Assembly: GCA_947625635.1 (NCBI GenBank)
Contig: CANQPA010000011.1
Location: 1-34,514, forward strand
DNA length: 34,514 bases
Origin: an uncultured Bacilli bacterium
GTDB taxonomy: Bacteria > Bacillota_I > Bacilli_A > RF39 > UBA660
Direction: 5' to 3'
Positions 10,486 through 20,324 of this stretch are shown here, piece after piece. Under the pieces are notes generated by a model. That model was not told the DNA's origin. It made no database searches and saw only the letters and a program-made list of their open reading frames with translations. The position numbers and the translations under genes were made by a program. Positions within the stretch are counted from its first letter, which is position 1. Every line of letters starts with the position of its first letter.

Positions 10486-11508
10486 CTATACCTCCTTGTA
10501 ATGTGAACGTAACTGTCCACAAGCAGCATTCACATTGCTTCCAAACTCTTTTCTTATTGTAACCCCAATACCATTTTTTTTAAGAGTATCATAAAACATC
10601 ATTATAGTATTTTTATCGCTTTTTTTATATTTTATATTGCTTGTTTCATTATATGGTATTATATTTACATAACAGTTTATACCTTTTAATAAATAACATA
10701 ATTCTAAGGCACATTGCTTACTGTCATTTACTCCACTCAACATTATATACTCAAAAGTTACTCTCCTATTAGTTTTTTTTATATATTTTTTTATTACAAG
10801 AATTACATCCTCAATCTTATATACTTTATTTATGTTCATTATACTATTTCTTATTTCATTATTGGGAGCATGTAAACTTATTGCTAAATTTACTTGCTTA
10901 TCATAATTTGTAAATTCTTCTATCTTAGGTACAATTCCACAGGTTGAAACAGTTATATGCCTTGCCCCTATATCTATTCCTTTACCATTATTGACTATGT
11001 CTATAAACTTAATAACATTAGCATAGTTATCAAAAGGCTCACCTATTCCCATTAAAACTATATGAGTTACTCTGCTCTTTATATCTTCCTCAATCATTAA
11101 TATTTGTGTAACCATTTCATATACTTTCAAATTTCTAACCTTTTTTAATCTACCACTTTCACAAAATTTACACCCCATATTACAACCAACTTGAGTTGAT
11201 ATACATACACTTTTTCCATAATCATGGTACATTAGTACAGCTTCAACTAAATTACCATCATTTAGTTTAAATAAATATTTTGCTACATCGACATCTTCTT
11301 GTTTTTTTACTATTTGCGGTTTATAAAAATTAAAGTCCTTCTTAAGGTATTCTATAGTTTCTTTTGAAACGTTTTTAATCTCATCAAAATTATCTACTCT
11401 TTTTTTGTATACCCAATTAAATATCTGTGTAGCTTTAAATTTTTTATCATTTTTATATAAAAAATAATTTTCTAATTCTTCTAAAGTAATACCGTATATA
11501 TTCTGCAT
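10486..11508 (-). CDS. rlmN: 23S rRNA (A2503-C2) methyltransferase, radical SAM
   Basis: CISTQVGCNMGCKFCESG radical SAM cluster, MGIGEPFDNY, C-terminal AACGQL. Confidence 0.95.
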   Translation of the reverse strand: MQNIYGITLEELENYFLYKNDKKFKATQIFNWVYKKRVDNFDEIKNVSKETIEYLKKDFNFYKPQIVKKQEDVDVAKYLFKLNDGNLVEAVLMYHDYGKSVCISTQVGCNMGCKFCESGRLKKVRNLKVYEMVTQILMIEEDIKSRVTHIVLMGIGEPFDNYANVIKFIDIVNNGKGIDIGARHITVSTCGIVPKIEEFTNYDKQVNLAISLHAPNNEIRNSIMNINKVYKIEDVILVIKKYIKKTNRRVTFEYIMLSGVNDSKQCALELCYLLKGINCYVNIIPYNETSNIKYKKSDKNTIMMFYDTLKKNGIGVTIRKEFGSNVNAACGQLRSHYKEV

Positions 11509-11608
11509 ATTCCACCTACATTCATTATAACAAAAATTGAAAAAAAATAATAGAATATTCCATTATTTTAATTAAATAATTACTTGAATTTACATAATTA
11601 TATTTTTG

Positions 11609-12211
11609 TTATTTATCTTTTACTAAATATTTATTTAATGAATAATATTGTACACCTGATACAATTGATAATATTGTTGCAATAAATAATAATACTTTTG
11701 ATACAGAAATATTAAATAATTCAAATGGTAAATTATAGAACAAAGTAAGAATTATACCTAACATAAGACAAGCCGTCTTTATTTTTCCTAATTTAATGGC
11801 TGCTACAACCTTTCCTTTACTAGCAGCTAACATTTTTATAGAATTGACTATGCTATCTCTTATAATTATTATAACTGGTATTATAGGATGTATAAATCCT
11901 TGTGCTGATAATATTATAAGAACAGAATTGACTAATATTTTATCTGCAATTGCATCTATTAATTTGCCAAAATCAGTAATTAAACCGTACTTTCGAGCAA
12001 AATAGCCATCCAAAAAATCTGTTATAGATGCTATAATAAAAAGTATTCCCGCTATTATGTATTTTAAATCTATAACAATAGTTTCATTAATAAATAATTT
12101 TGGTATTTCAAAGCCAAAAATAGATTCAGTGTAGCTACCACCTATCAAAATTAATATTATTATTATGCAAATAATGATCCTACTAATAGTTAATTTATTA
12201 GGCAAATTCAT
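11609..12211 (-). CDS. pgsA: CDP-diacylglycerol-glycerol-3-phosphate 3-phosphatidyltransferase
   Basis: MNLPNKLTISRI; CDP-alcohol phosphotransferase motif ITDFLDGYFARKYGLITDFGKLIDAIADK. Confidence 0.94.
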   Translation of the reverse strand: MNLPNKLTISRIIICIIIILILIGGSYTESIFGFEIPKLFINETIVIDLKYIIAGILFIIASITDFLDGYFARKYGLITDFGKLIDAIADKILVNSVLIILSAQGFIHPIIPVIIIIRDSIVNSIKMLAASKGKVVAAIKLGKIKTACLMLGIILTLFYNLPFELFNISVSKVLLFIATILSIVSGVQYYSLNKYLVKDK

Positions 12212-12704
12212 AATTTATAACTCCTTCATTACTTACTATTGTGTTAGAAACTTCATCATCATCTTTAATCACTAGCAAAACAACCATATATACTACTATT
12301 ACTATCAATAATAAAATTCCGCTTATTATTAAAAATTTAGGTATAGTCTTTTGTTGTTTTTTTTCTGATGTATATGGTGACGATATCTTAACTGTTTTAA
12401 TTTTTTTTGCTTTTTTCCTTTGCTCTTTTTCTGCTTTTTTTATATCATCTATTGATATTTTAGAGGTAAAATCAAATAAATACTCATTAAATTCTTCAAT
12501 CATTTCTTCATAATCAAGCCCTAAATATTTTGAATAATTCTTTATAAACATTTTAAGATAAAAAACATCTTTAAAAGCTTCCTTATTTCCTGATTCTATG
12601 TTTTCTAACTGCGAGGCTCTCATTTTTAAATCCTGTGCAGCCTCTTCGATAGTAATTCCCATAGATTCACGAGTTTCTTTTAATTTTTCTCCTATTTCTT
12701 TCAT
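12198..12704 (-). CDS. RodZ-like protein: N-terminal Xre HTH plus one TM helix (start corrected to MKEIGEKL)
   Basis: GEKLKETRESMGITIEEAAQDLKMRASQLENIESG; TM FLIISGILLLIVIVVYMVVLLVI. The upstream extension of the ORF call lies in rnpB. Confidence 0.8.
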   Translation of the reverse strand: MKEIGEKLKETRESMGITIEEAAQDLKMRASQLENIESGNKEAFKDVFYLKMFIKNYSKYLGLDYEEMIEEFNEYLFDFTSKISIDDIKKAEKEQRKKAKKIKTVKISSPYTSEKKQQKTIPKFLIISGILLLIVIVVYMVVLLVIKDDDEVSNTIVSNEGVINYEFA

Positions 12705-12724
12705 AATTACCTCAATTTCTAAAT

Positions 12725-13076
12725 AATAATATTTTATAAGCCATGTTCTGTTCTTCATAAGAAGCGACAAATATTTATCTACTGTTTCCAGTCCCTGAAT
12801 CAATTCATTTCTCTATCAGGGTTCCCCTACCAAAATTTGGGTTTCTCACTCGCGGGGTTTACCTCGTTCCACTACCTTCATTTCTGAATTTTTCGTCACT
12901 TTGGCACTTTTACACCTAATTTAACCATATCCTACGACTTAGGTTATTTCGGAGCCGTTAGTAAAAACTACCTAGAGTTATTTTTTCCTCTAGCACGAAC
13001 ACTACAACCATCGCAGATTGTGTGAGCATGGACTTTCCTCTACATTAATTAATGCAGCATTTGTCAAAATATTATT
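12725..13076 (-). ncRNA. rnpB: RNase P RNA, Bacillus-type (type B)
   Basis: Minus strand has GTAGAGGAAAGTCCATGCTCACAC, AGTGTTCGTGC, GTGGAACGAGGTAAACCCCGCGAGTGAGAAACCCAAATTTTGGTAGGGGAACCC and AGAACATGGCTTATAA. Terminal P1 arms AATAATATTTT (13076-13066) and AAAATATTATT (12735-12725) pair perfectly. Adjacent to gpsB, as in Bacillus. Confidence 0.95.
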
Positions 13077-13398
13077 CCTTGCCGTAAATAATTTTTTCCA
13101 ATTTTGATATACGTCTTAGTACATCTGCATTTGAAACATTACCACTATCTTCTGAATCAGATAGAACTTCAATTTTTGTTTTTAAATTTCTTACTTCCTG
13201 TTTCAGAGCTATATTATCCTCTATTAATTGTTTCTTTTCTCTTTCCAAATCACGGATTATAGAATTCATTTCATCATAATCTTTTATAACTATATCCAGA
13301 TATTTATCAACCTCTTGGGGACGATATCCTCTAGTATCTAGTTTAAATTCTTTTTCTAAAATATCACGACTAGTTAAGACTATACGATCTTGATACAT
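13072..13398 (-). CDS. gpsB: Cell division protein GpsB (DivIVA-like)
   Basis: LTSRDILEKEFKLDTRGYRPQEVDKYLDIVIKDYDEM; short coiled coil; next to rnpB. Confidence 0.93.
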   Translation of the reverse strand: MYQDRIVLTSRDILEKEFKLDTRGYRPQEVDKYLDIVIKDYDEMNSIIRDLEREKKQLIEDNIALKQEVRNLKTKIEVLSDSEDSGNVSNADVLRRISKLEKIIYGKE

Positions 13399-13653
13399 AA
13401 TTCCACCTCATTCTTTTCTATGTAATTATCTCAAAAAAAATATATTTTGTCAATCTATAGAATCGATTTTATATTAACTATTTATTCCTTTTCACAAATA
13501 AGATTTAGTTGTTTATTTGATAGTTTTATCATATTAATGTTATATATATTAATTGCAAATTCTACTTTTATATTAAAATAGTACAAATGATGGTTTTATT
13601 ACTTTGCATTTTTTTGAAATTTTCAATGATATAATCATGAAGTTGGAGGTTGT

Positions 13654-13872
13654 ATGTCTACTGAATTTAAACTATATAACGTTAACAAAAAAGATTTATA
13701 TAATAATAAAAATAAGGAAGAAAAAGAAAAGTTAATACCTAAAATGGTTGAATATGCATTACATTATGGCAATAAACCTGCCGCAAGATACTTCAATACA
13801 TATCCATCTACGGTCAGAAGATGGGTAAAAAAATATAAGACTAATGGAAAAGATGGACTAAAATTTAAATAG
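13654..13872 (+). CDS. Small orphan helix-turn-helix protein (transposase HTH-like, 72 aa)
   Basis: ALHYGNKPAARYFNTYPSTVRRWVKKYKTNGKDGLKFK resembles the N-terminal HTH of IS transposases; no catalytic domain follows; AGTTGGAGG RBS and upstream TATAAT. Confidence 0.6.
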   Translation: MSTEFKLYNVNKKDLYNNKNKEEKEKLIPKMVEYALHYGNKPAARYFNTYPSTVRRWVKKYKTNGKDGLKFK

Positions 13873-13873
13873 T

Positions 13874-14476
13874 TCATCTTTCGTTTTTTAATATCTTTTT
13901 GATTTTTGATTTTAACCTTTGTATTGTATTATCTATTGATTTTTGATCCTTATCTAGAAGAAAAGCTATTTCCTTATATTTAAAGCCGTGTATAAATAAA
14001 GAAAAAACCTGTTCCTCTAAATCTGTTAAATTATTTTTTATTTTATTTATTAAAACTTTTTCTAATTCTATATCTAATACTGTCTGTTCTGGATTTAAAT
14101 TTGAATCTTTTATAAATTTTAATAATAAATTACTATCATCATCATATGAAATTGATTCATTTAATATTTTATTTTTATTTCTATTTGAACTAATTACAAC
14201 GCTTATTATTTTTCTTTCTATACACTTTTTGGCATATGTATAAAATAAGGTATTTTCCTGCTCTTTATATCTATCAATTGCATGACTTAAACCGATCATG
14301 CCTTCTTGTACTAAATCACTTTTTTCTAACCCATTGTTTTTACAATAAGGTAGCATTTTGCCTGCTATTTTATTTATTAACGGTTCGTATTTCTTTAGCA
14401 TTATATTATTAGCTTCTTCATTGCCTTCTGAAATATAATTTAATAACTCATAATCATTATAATCTTTATAATTCAT
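13874..14476 (-). CDS. sigH: RNA polymerase sigma factor, SigH-like
   Basis: Sigma-70 region 2 (DLVQEGMIGLSHAIDRYKEQE...TYAKKCIERKI) and region 4 (LTDLEEQVFSLFIHGFKYKEIAFLLDKDQKSIDNTIQRLKSKI); next to rlmB as in Bacillus. Confidence 0.8.
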   Translation of the reverse strand: MNYKDYNDYELLNYISEGNEEANNIMLKKYEPLINKIAGKMLPYCKNNGLEKSDLVQEGMIGLSHAIDRYKEQENTLFYTYAKKCIERKIISVVISSNRNKNKILNESISYDDDSNLLLKFIKDSNLNPEQTVLDIELEKVLINKIKNNLTDLEEQVFSLFIHGFKYKEIAFLLDKDQKSIDNTIQRLKSKIKKILKNER

Positions 14477-14477
14477 A

Positions 14478-15173
14478 TTAACCTCTTTGTCTCAAAGCTT
14501 CAAAGACTATTATTGCAGTAGCCACCGAGGCGTTTAAACTGTTTACTTCACCTTTCATTGGAATACTAGCAATAAAATCGCAATTGTCTTTAACCGATTT
14601 GGACATTCCACTACCTTCATTGCCACAAATTATACATATTTTACCCTTATAGTCTAATTTAGTATAATCAACTCCTTTCATATCAGTTCCAAATATCCAA
14701 AATCCATTTTCTTTTAATAACTTTATTGTATTATTAAGATTTATAACACGAGCAATTTTCGTTTTTAAAGCTATTCCAACGCTTGTTTTAATTACAGTAG
14801 AATTAACTTGTACATTTCTATCATTTGGTATAATTATTCCATCTACTCCAGCTGCCTCTGAAGTTCGTATAATTGCGCCAAAATTCTGAGGATCTTCTAT
14901 ATGGTCAAGCATAACTAATAAACAATTGTCTTTTTTTATCAAACTCTCTAAAGTAACATATTTATAATCCTCAACTTCTAATATTATTCCCTGATGTAAT
15001 CCATTAACTTTTTTATCCATATCAAATTTAGATAAGGTTTTTACTGGAATAGATCTCTTTTCTATTTTATCTAATATACTATGATTATCAAAATTATTTT
15101 GAATAAATGCCTTATATATTTTGTGCTGACTATTTAAATATTCTAAAACTACATTTTTTCCATATACTTGCAT
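14478..15173 (-). CDS. rlmB: 23S rRNA (guanosine-2'-O)-methyltransferase RlmB-like (SpoU family)
   Basis: LDHIEDPQNFGAIIRTSEAAGVDGIIIP, ICGNEGSGMS, SLNASVATAI motifs. Confidence 0.94.
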   Translation of the reverse strand: MQVYGKNVVLEYLNSQHKIYKAFIQNNFDNHSILDKIEKRSIPVKTLSKFDMDKKVNGLHQGIILEVEDYKYVTLESLIKKDNCLLVMLDHIEDPQNFGAIIRTSEAAGVDGIIIPNDRNVQVNSTVIKTSVGIALKTKIARVINLNNTIKLLKENGFWIFGTDMKGVDYTKLDYKGKICIICGNEGSGMSKSVKDNCDFIASIPMKGEVNSLNASVATAIIVFEALRQRG

Positions 15174-15284
15174 AATTCCTCCATATCACTTATATGATTA
15201 TAACACCGATTACATATTTTATAAACATATAATTGTTAAATTTAATTCATTTTTTTATATACACACTTCTTGAAAAAAATGAGG

Positions 15285-15311
15285 CAAAAAAATCTACACC
15301 TTTTGGTGCAG
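15285..15311 (-). terminator. Intrinsic terminator after spo0A
   Basis: Minus strand CTGCACC AAAA GGTGTAG ATTTTTTT. Confidence 0.75.
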
Positions 15312-15335
15312 TTTCAGTTATAATTTTTTTGAGTT

Positions 15336-16100
15336 CTATCTTACTTTATAATAATCAAGTCTAAGTTTATCAGCAACTGTTACAATAAACTCAGAATTAG
15401 TAGGTTTAGCTTTGTCTATGTCCACACTATTACCAAATATTTCTTCCATCAAATCCCAATTACCTCTATTCCAACTTACTTCAATTGCATGTCTTATTGC
15501 TCTTTCAACACGAGATACTGTTGTATCAAATTTAGAAGCTAATTCAGGATACAGCTCTTTTGTTATACCACCTATCATATCTGGATTTTCAAAAATTAGA
15601 CTCACACCATCTCTTATATATTGATACCCTTTTATATGTGATGGAATACCTAATTCATGTAAAATTTTAGTAATAGATATCTGAAGATTGTTATAATGTA
15701 AATCTATATTTTTACTTTCTTTTATTTTATTACAACAATCTAATATTCTCTTTTCTAAATCATCAAAATCAAAAGGTTTTAATATATAATAGTTAACTCC
15801 ATAGTCAGAAACTTCTCTTATTACTTCTTGAGTATTATAACTAGTTGCAACTATAACTTTTTTATTTAAATTTCTTTTTTTCATTTCACTGAGAACATAT
15901 AATCCATCTTTTCTAGGCATTATAAGATCTAAAACGATTATATCATAAATTCCTTTTTCTATTTTCTCTATACCTTCTAATCCATCACTCGCCATTTCGG
16001 AAATTTCAATTAGTTTACTACTTTTAAAATATTCTTTTACTGCTTCAATTAACTGTATGTTATCATCTATCATAAGAACTTTAATCTTGTCCATAATCAT
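15336..16100 (-). CDS. spo0A: Sporulation transcription factor Spo0A
   Basis: Receiver domain (DDN, DLIMPRKDGL, TSYN, KPFD) plus Spo0A C-terminal domain (LHELGIPSHIKGYQYIRDGV, TVSRVERAIRHAIEVSWNRGN, KPTNSEFI). Confidence 0.97.
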   Translation of the reverse strand: MIMDKIKVLMIDDNIQLIEAVKEYFKSSKLIEISEMASDGLEGIEKIEKGIYDIIVLDLIMPRKDGLYVLSEMKKRNLNKKVIVATSYNTQEVIREVSDYGVNYYILKPFDFDDLEKRILDCCNKIKESKNIDLHYNNLQISITKILHELGIPSHIKGYQYIRDGVSLIFENPDMIGGITKELYPELASKFDTTVSRVERAIRHAIEVSWNRGNWDLMEEIFGNSVDIDKAKPTNSEFIVTVADKLRLDYYKVR

Positions 16101-16165
16101 CTTCCTTTTCTATAATAATTATACTACATACAACTTAAAGCTTCTAGAGTTTATTTTAGCTAGTT

Positions 16166-16193
16166 TTGTCGAAATTTGTTTGATATTATCGAA
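16166..16193. promoter_or_regulatory. Two tandem Spo0A-box-like sites upstream of spo0A (TTGTCGAA at 16166-16173, TTATCGAA at 16186-16193)
   Basis: First matches the 0A box core TGTCGAA; the second has one mismatch, same orientation, 20 bp apart. Confidence 0.6.
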
Positions 16194-16195
16194 TT

Positions 16196-16915
16196 TTATA
16201 TATTAATAACTTTGTCTATTATTTTTATAAATTTAGTTGGATCGATACTTGCCGAACCAATTAAAAATCCATCAAGTACTTCAATATCCTTTAAATAAGA
16301 AATATTATTTTCATTTATACTACCACCATACATTACTTTAATTTTTTGATTAAACATTTCAATTACTAATTGTTTTATGTACAATACTGTTTTTTCAATT
16401 TCTTTTTTGTCTGGCATTTTGTTTGTACCTATTGCCCATACAGGCTCATAAGCAATTATTACATTTGATAAATCTTTAATATTTGCAAGATCATCTTTAA
16501 TTTGCCTTTTTAATATTATATCTTTTTTTAATAAATTAAATTGTTCTAAGTTTTCTCCTATGCATAATATGACTTTTAATCCAGCATTTATAGAACTCTT
16601 TATTTTTTTATTTATATCAATATCAGTTTCTTTTAGAAAAAGTCTCCTTTCGCTATGTCCAATTATAACGTATTTAACACCTATACTCGCAAGTTGTTCG
16701 GCAGAAATTTCACCAGTGTACCCTCCATCATCATTTATACACACATTTTGACTACCAACATTAAATTTATAATTTAAAAAATATGGTATATAAATATAAC
16801 TTGGACAAATAACAACATTTTTAGATTTTATATTTTTAAACCAATTTAAATAATTAGGAATTTCACCAAATTTCATATTTGTTTTTATATTTCCGACTAT
16901 TAATTTATTTTCCAT
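16196..16915 (-). CDS. tpiA: Triose-phosphate isomerase
   Basis: GNIKTNM start, IIGHSERR, AYEPVWAIGTN, MYGGSI motifs. Confidence 0.96.
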   Translation of the reverse strand: MENKLIVGNIKTNMKFGEIPNYLNWFKNIKSKNVVICPSYIYIPYFLNYKFNVGSQNVCINDDGGYTGEISAEQLASIGVKYVIIGHSERRLFLKETDIDINKKIKSSINAGLKVILCIGENLEQFNLLKKDIILKRQIKDDLANIKDLSNVIIAYEPVWAIGTNKMPDKKEIEKTVLYIKQLVIEMFNQKIKVMYGGSINENNISYLKDIEVLDGFLIGSASIDPTKFIKIIDKVINI

Positions 16916-18149
16916 GTATACCTCTTTTTATCGTATTTTTTAATCGTGTAAAAAAAGTTTTATCCTTTTTTAAAGGTCTTCCCTTAAGAGCAAGTTTATA
17001 AACACTTAAAACTCTTTCGGCAAAATACTTAGAAGAATATGGTTCTGAATTAATTCTACCTTGATTTCCCATTTTTATTCTTAAATTTTTATTTTCTATT
17101 AATTTATACATATAATTTAGGTATTCTTTTTTATCTTTAAATAAATATCCTGTAAGTTCATTTATTACTACGTTTCTGAAACTATCATCATCCAAAGCAA
17201 CAACTGGCAATGATGCCGCCATTGCTTCTATTACAGTTAACCCTTGCGTTTCTGTATGCGAAGCTGTTACAAATATATCAGATAAATTGTAATAAAGTGG
17301 TACATCTTTCCAAGGTACTTTTCCTGTAAATATTACATTGTTGTCCAAACTTTTTTTATGTACCATTTTTTTATAGTTTTCTAAATCTGGTCCATCTCCT
17401 ACAATTAATAATTTACAATTTTTATTTTTTTTAACTAAGTCTGAATGATTATTAATTAAAAACTCTATATTCTTTTCGGAAGCAACTCTACCAACAAATA
17501 ATATTACTATATCATCTTTTTTTATATCTAATTCATCTTTAATTATATCCAATTTATTTTGAGACATTTTCTCATTATAAAATCGTTCTATTTCTATTCC
17601 TGTTGGTATTATATGAACATTTCTATCATATCTATATTTTTCCTTAAATAAATCATATGTTTTTTTTGTTGGAACAATTAATTCTTCTATTGTCTTATCA
17701 CAATAAAATTTAGTTAAATACTCCACTATCTTTTTACTAGATTTATTAAAATATCCTTTTGTTATATAGTGTACATAATCCTCATACATAGTATGATATG
17801 TATGTACAACTGGAATATCGAACTGCTTTCCTATAACCCTTGCAAAAGTCCCTATTCCGAATTCAGTATGAGTGTGAATTATATCCAAATTCCACTCTTT
17901 AATTTTATTTACTGCTTTTATTGGATAAAAAGTAGTAAGTCTATAATCATAAATTCCAACAGGTATCCCTGGAATTCTAATAATTCTGTCATTATCCTCA
18001 TAATGATATGTCATATCATCTGGATTAACAGTGACTATGAAAACCTTATGTCCTTTCTTTCTAAGAGCATTTTCTAACATTTTAATACTAGTCGACACTC
18101 CATTTATAAAAGGAGGGTATGTATCTGTAAAAATACCTATTCTCATCAT
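16905..18149 (-). CDS. Family 4 glycosyltransferase (diacylglycerol glucosyltransferase-like)
   Basis: RIGIFTDTYPPFINGVSTSI, HTHTEFGIG, VGRVASEKN, SHTETQGLTVIEAMAASLPVVA. Confidence 0.9.
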   Translation of the reverse strand: MMRIGIFTDTYPPFINGVSTSIKMLENALRKKGHKVFIVTVNPDDMTYHYEDNDRIIRIPGIPVGIYDYRLTTFYPIKAVNKIKEWNLDIIHTHTEFGIGTFARVIGKQFDIPVVHTYHTMYEDYVHYITKGYFNKSSKKIVEYLTKFYCDKTIEELIVPTKKTYDLFKEKYRYDRNVHIIPTGIEIERFYNEKMSQNKLDIIKDELDIKKDDIVILFVGRVASEKNIEFLINNHSDLVKKNKNCKLLIVGDGPDLENYKKMVHKKSLDNNVIFTGKVPWKDVPLYYNLSDIFVTASHTETQGLTVIEAMAASLPVVALDDDSFRNVVINELTGYLFKDKKEYLNYMYKLIENKNLRIKMGNQGRINSEPYSSKYFAERVLSVYKLALKGRPLKKDKTFFTRLKNTIKRGIHGK

Positions 18150-19144
18150 TCCACCTTCTTTACACTAAGAGCTATAGCCCCAACTATCATCCCTAAATAA
18201 TAAGTAATAAATCTCCAGACAAGCATTAATGCCGACAACATACTACCACTTATAAAACTTCCATAAAACTTGATGAAACCAAATTCAAGACCACCCGTGC
18301 CACCTGGAATTGGCACGAATGAACCTATTATCATTACATATGCACTTGTAACAATAGAAATACCTGGATTAAAGGCATCAAACTCTCCCATCGAATATAA
18401 GATAAATAGTGGTATCAAATATAAACAAGAAAGTGCAATAAAATTATATATAATATTTGCTGCAAAACTCTTTTTGTTTTTTAAAAGAATTTTAGCACTT
18501 TTATTGAATTTACTAATGTTTATATCCCATTCCTTTAATTTTTTTTCTTTATCTTTAACTAATCTCAATTTAGTAAGTATATTAATTCCTAAATTTATTA
18601 AAAATTTATTTATTTTTTTAGAAAAAGCAATTACAAACATAACAACGATTACAAGAGTATTTATTAAAAAACCAAGCGTTATCAAATAACTTAATAATTC
18701 CACTTTTTTAAATATGGGAAAAATATGATTCGAAATAAAGGCCAGTAAGCCAAGTATTACGAGAGCAATTTGATATACAATAAAATTTTCCAAAACTACA
18801 CTTGTAGATTCTGCATAATCTAATCCTGCATGTTTTAAATAATATATCTGATATGGTTGTCCACCTGTTGCAAATGGAGTAATAGCATTAAAAAATTGAG
18901 TCCTAAGTGTCAACTGAAATGCAGATAAAAATTTAAAATCATTATTAATTTTTTTGCAAAAACTATACATTGGATACGTTCTAAATATCCAAAATAATAC
19001 AAGAAAAATTAATGCTAATAGTAAATACCATGGATTCATAGTAAATATTTGAGTTAATGTTTCATTGAAATTATCCTTTAATGAGAAATATAATACAAGC
19101 AAGGTTATTAATACTAAAATAATTATATTAAATTTTTTCTTCAT
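18146..19144 (-). CDS. Flippase-like integral membrane protein (UPF0104/YbhN, LPG synthase TM family)
   Basis: Multiple TM helices; FFNAITPFATGGQPYQIYYLKHAGLDYAESTSVVLENF and SFVPIPGGTGGLEFGF family motifs. Confidence 0.88.
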   Translation of the reverse strand: MKKKFNIIILVLITLLVLYFSLKDNFNETLTQIFTMNPWYLLLALIFLVLFWIFRTYPMYSFCKKINNDFKFLSAFQLTLRTQFFNAITPFATGGQPYQIYYLKHAGLDYAESTSVVLENFIVYQIALVILGLLAFISNHIFPIFKKVELLSYLITLGFLINTLVIVVMFVIAFSKKINKFLINLGINILTKLRLVKDKEKKLKEWDINISKFNKSAKILLKNKKSFAANIIYNFIALSCLYLIPLFILYSMGEFDAFNPGISIVTSAYVMIIGSFVPIPGGTGGLEFGFIKFYGSFISGSMLSALMLVWRFITYYLGMIVGAIALSVKKVE

Positions 19145-19145
19145 A

Positions 19146-20324
19146 TTATTTATTATCTATTGCATCTATTCCAGGCAAAATTTTACCCTCTAATAATTCT
19201 AAAGATGCTCCTCCTCCTGTTGAAATGTGTGTAAATGAATTTTTATAACCGAAATTAATTGCAGCGGATGATGTATCTCCACCACCTATTATGACTTCCT
19301 TTTTGCTTTTGCTTAAAAAGTCTAATATTTCCTTAGTTCCATTAGAATAACTTTCAACCTCATAATATCCCAATGGTCCATTCCAAATAATAGTATTACA
19401 ATTTTTTAATATGTCTTTAAAAAGATTAATTGTTCTATTGCCTATATCAAGCGCCATATCATTATAATCAAATTCATTATTATTTTTTAAAGTAATATCT
19501 TTATTAAATACTTTGGAGACTATAGAATCTACTGGTAATATTATTTTTTCTTTATAACCGTTTAACAACTGTTTACAAAAATCTATTGATTGTTCATCGA
19601 TTAAAGAAAGACCTATATTACACCCAGAGGCCTTTAAAAAAGTATAGGCCATACCTCCTCCTATTAGTATAAAATCAGCTTTTTTTACTAAATTTTTTAT
19701 TACCCCAATTTTATCACTTACTTTTGCTCCACCAAGTATTACAGCAAAAGGTCTTTTAGGATTATCTATAGTTTTTCCAATTTTTTCCAGTTCATCTTCG
19801 ACTAAAAAACCAATACCACTCTCCAAATTGGAAGCTATTCCAACATTTGAAGCATGACTTCTATGGGAAGTTGCGAATGCATCATTAATAAATATATCAC
19901 CAAGTGAGGCCCAGTATTTTCCTAATTCATCATTATTATTAGATTCTAAATTCCCATTTAAATCTTCAAATCTAGTATTTTCTATAAGTAAGACGTCACC
20001 ATTTTTTAATTTTTTTACAGCATTATCCAATTTTTCTCCCCTAGTTGTATCTATAAATATTACCCTCTTACCTAATAATTCACTAAGTCTATTAGATACA
20101 ATTTTTAAAGAATTTTGATTTTTATCTTCCAATGTCTTAATTCTCCCTAAATGACTGAGCAATATAACTTTTGCGCCTTTTTCTATAGCATAATTAATGG
20201 TCTTTAAACTCATTTTAATTCTATTATCATCAATAATTTTTTCATCCTTAATAGGAACATTAAAATCTACTCTTATTATTACTCTTTTATTTTTTAAATT
20301 GAAATCCTTAATACTTTTTTTCAT
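19146..20324 (-). CDS. pgk: Phosphoglycerate kinase
   Basis: KRVIIRVDFNVPIKD, LLSHLGR, AVILGGAKVSDKIGVI, WNGPLGYYE, IIGGGDTSSA, THISTGGGASLELLEGK. Confidence 0.97.
   Translation of the reverse strand: MKKSIKDFNLKNKRVIIRVDFNVPIKDEKIIDDNRIKMSLKTINYAIEKGAKVILLSHLGRIKTLEDKNQNSLKIVSNRLSELLGKRVIFIDTTRGEKLDNAVKKLKNGDVLLIENTRFEDLNGNLESNNNDELGKYWASLGDIFINDAFATSHRSHASNVGIASNLESGIGFLVEDELEKIGKTIDNPKRPFAVILGGAKVSDKIGVIKNLVKKADFILIGGGMAYTFLKASGCNIGLSLIDEQSIDFCKQLLNGYKEKIILPVDSIVSKVFNKDITLKNNNEFDYNDMALDIGNRTINLFKDILKNCNTIIWNGPLGYYEVESYSNGTKEILDFLSKSKKEVIIGGGDTSSAAINFGYKNSFTHISTGGGASLELLEGKILPGIDAIDNK

Noticed and set aside
18270-18689. 139-aa plus-strand ORF opposite the flippase-like gene
   Set aside because: Mirror ORF on the opposite strand of a clear membrane-protein gene; no independent support.
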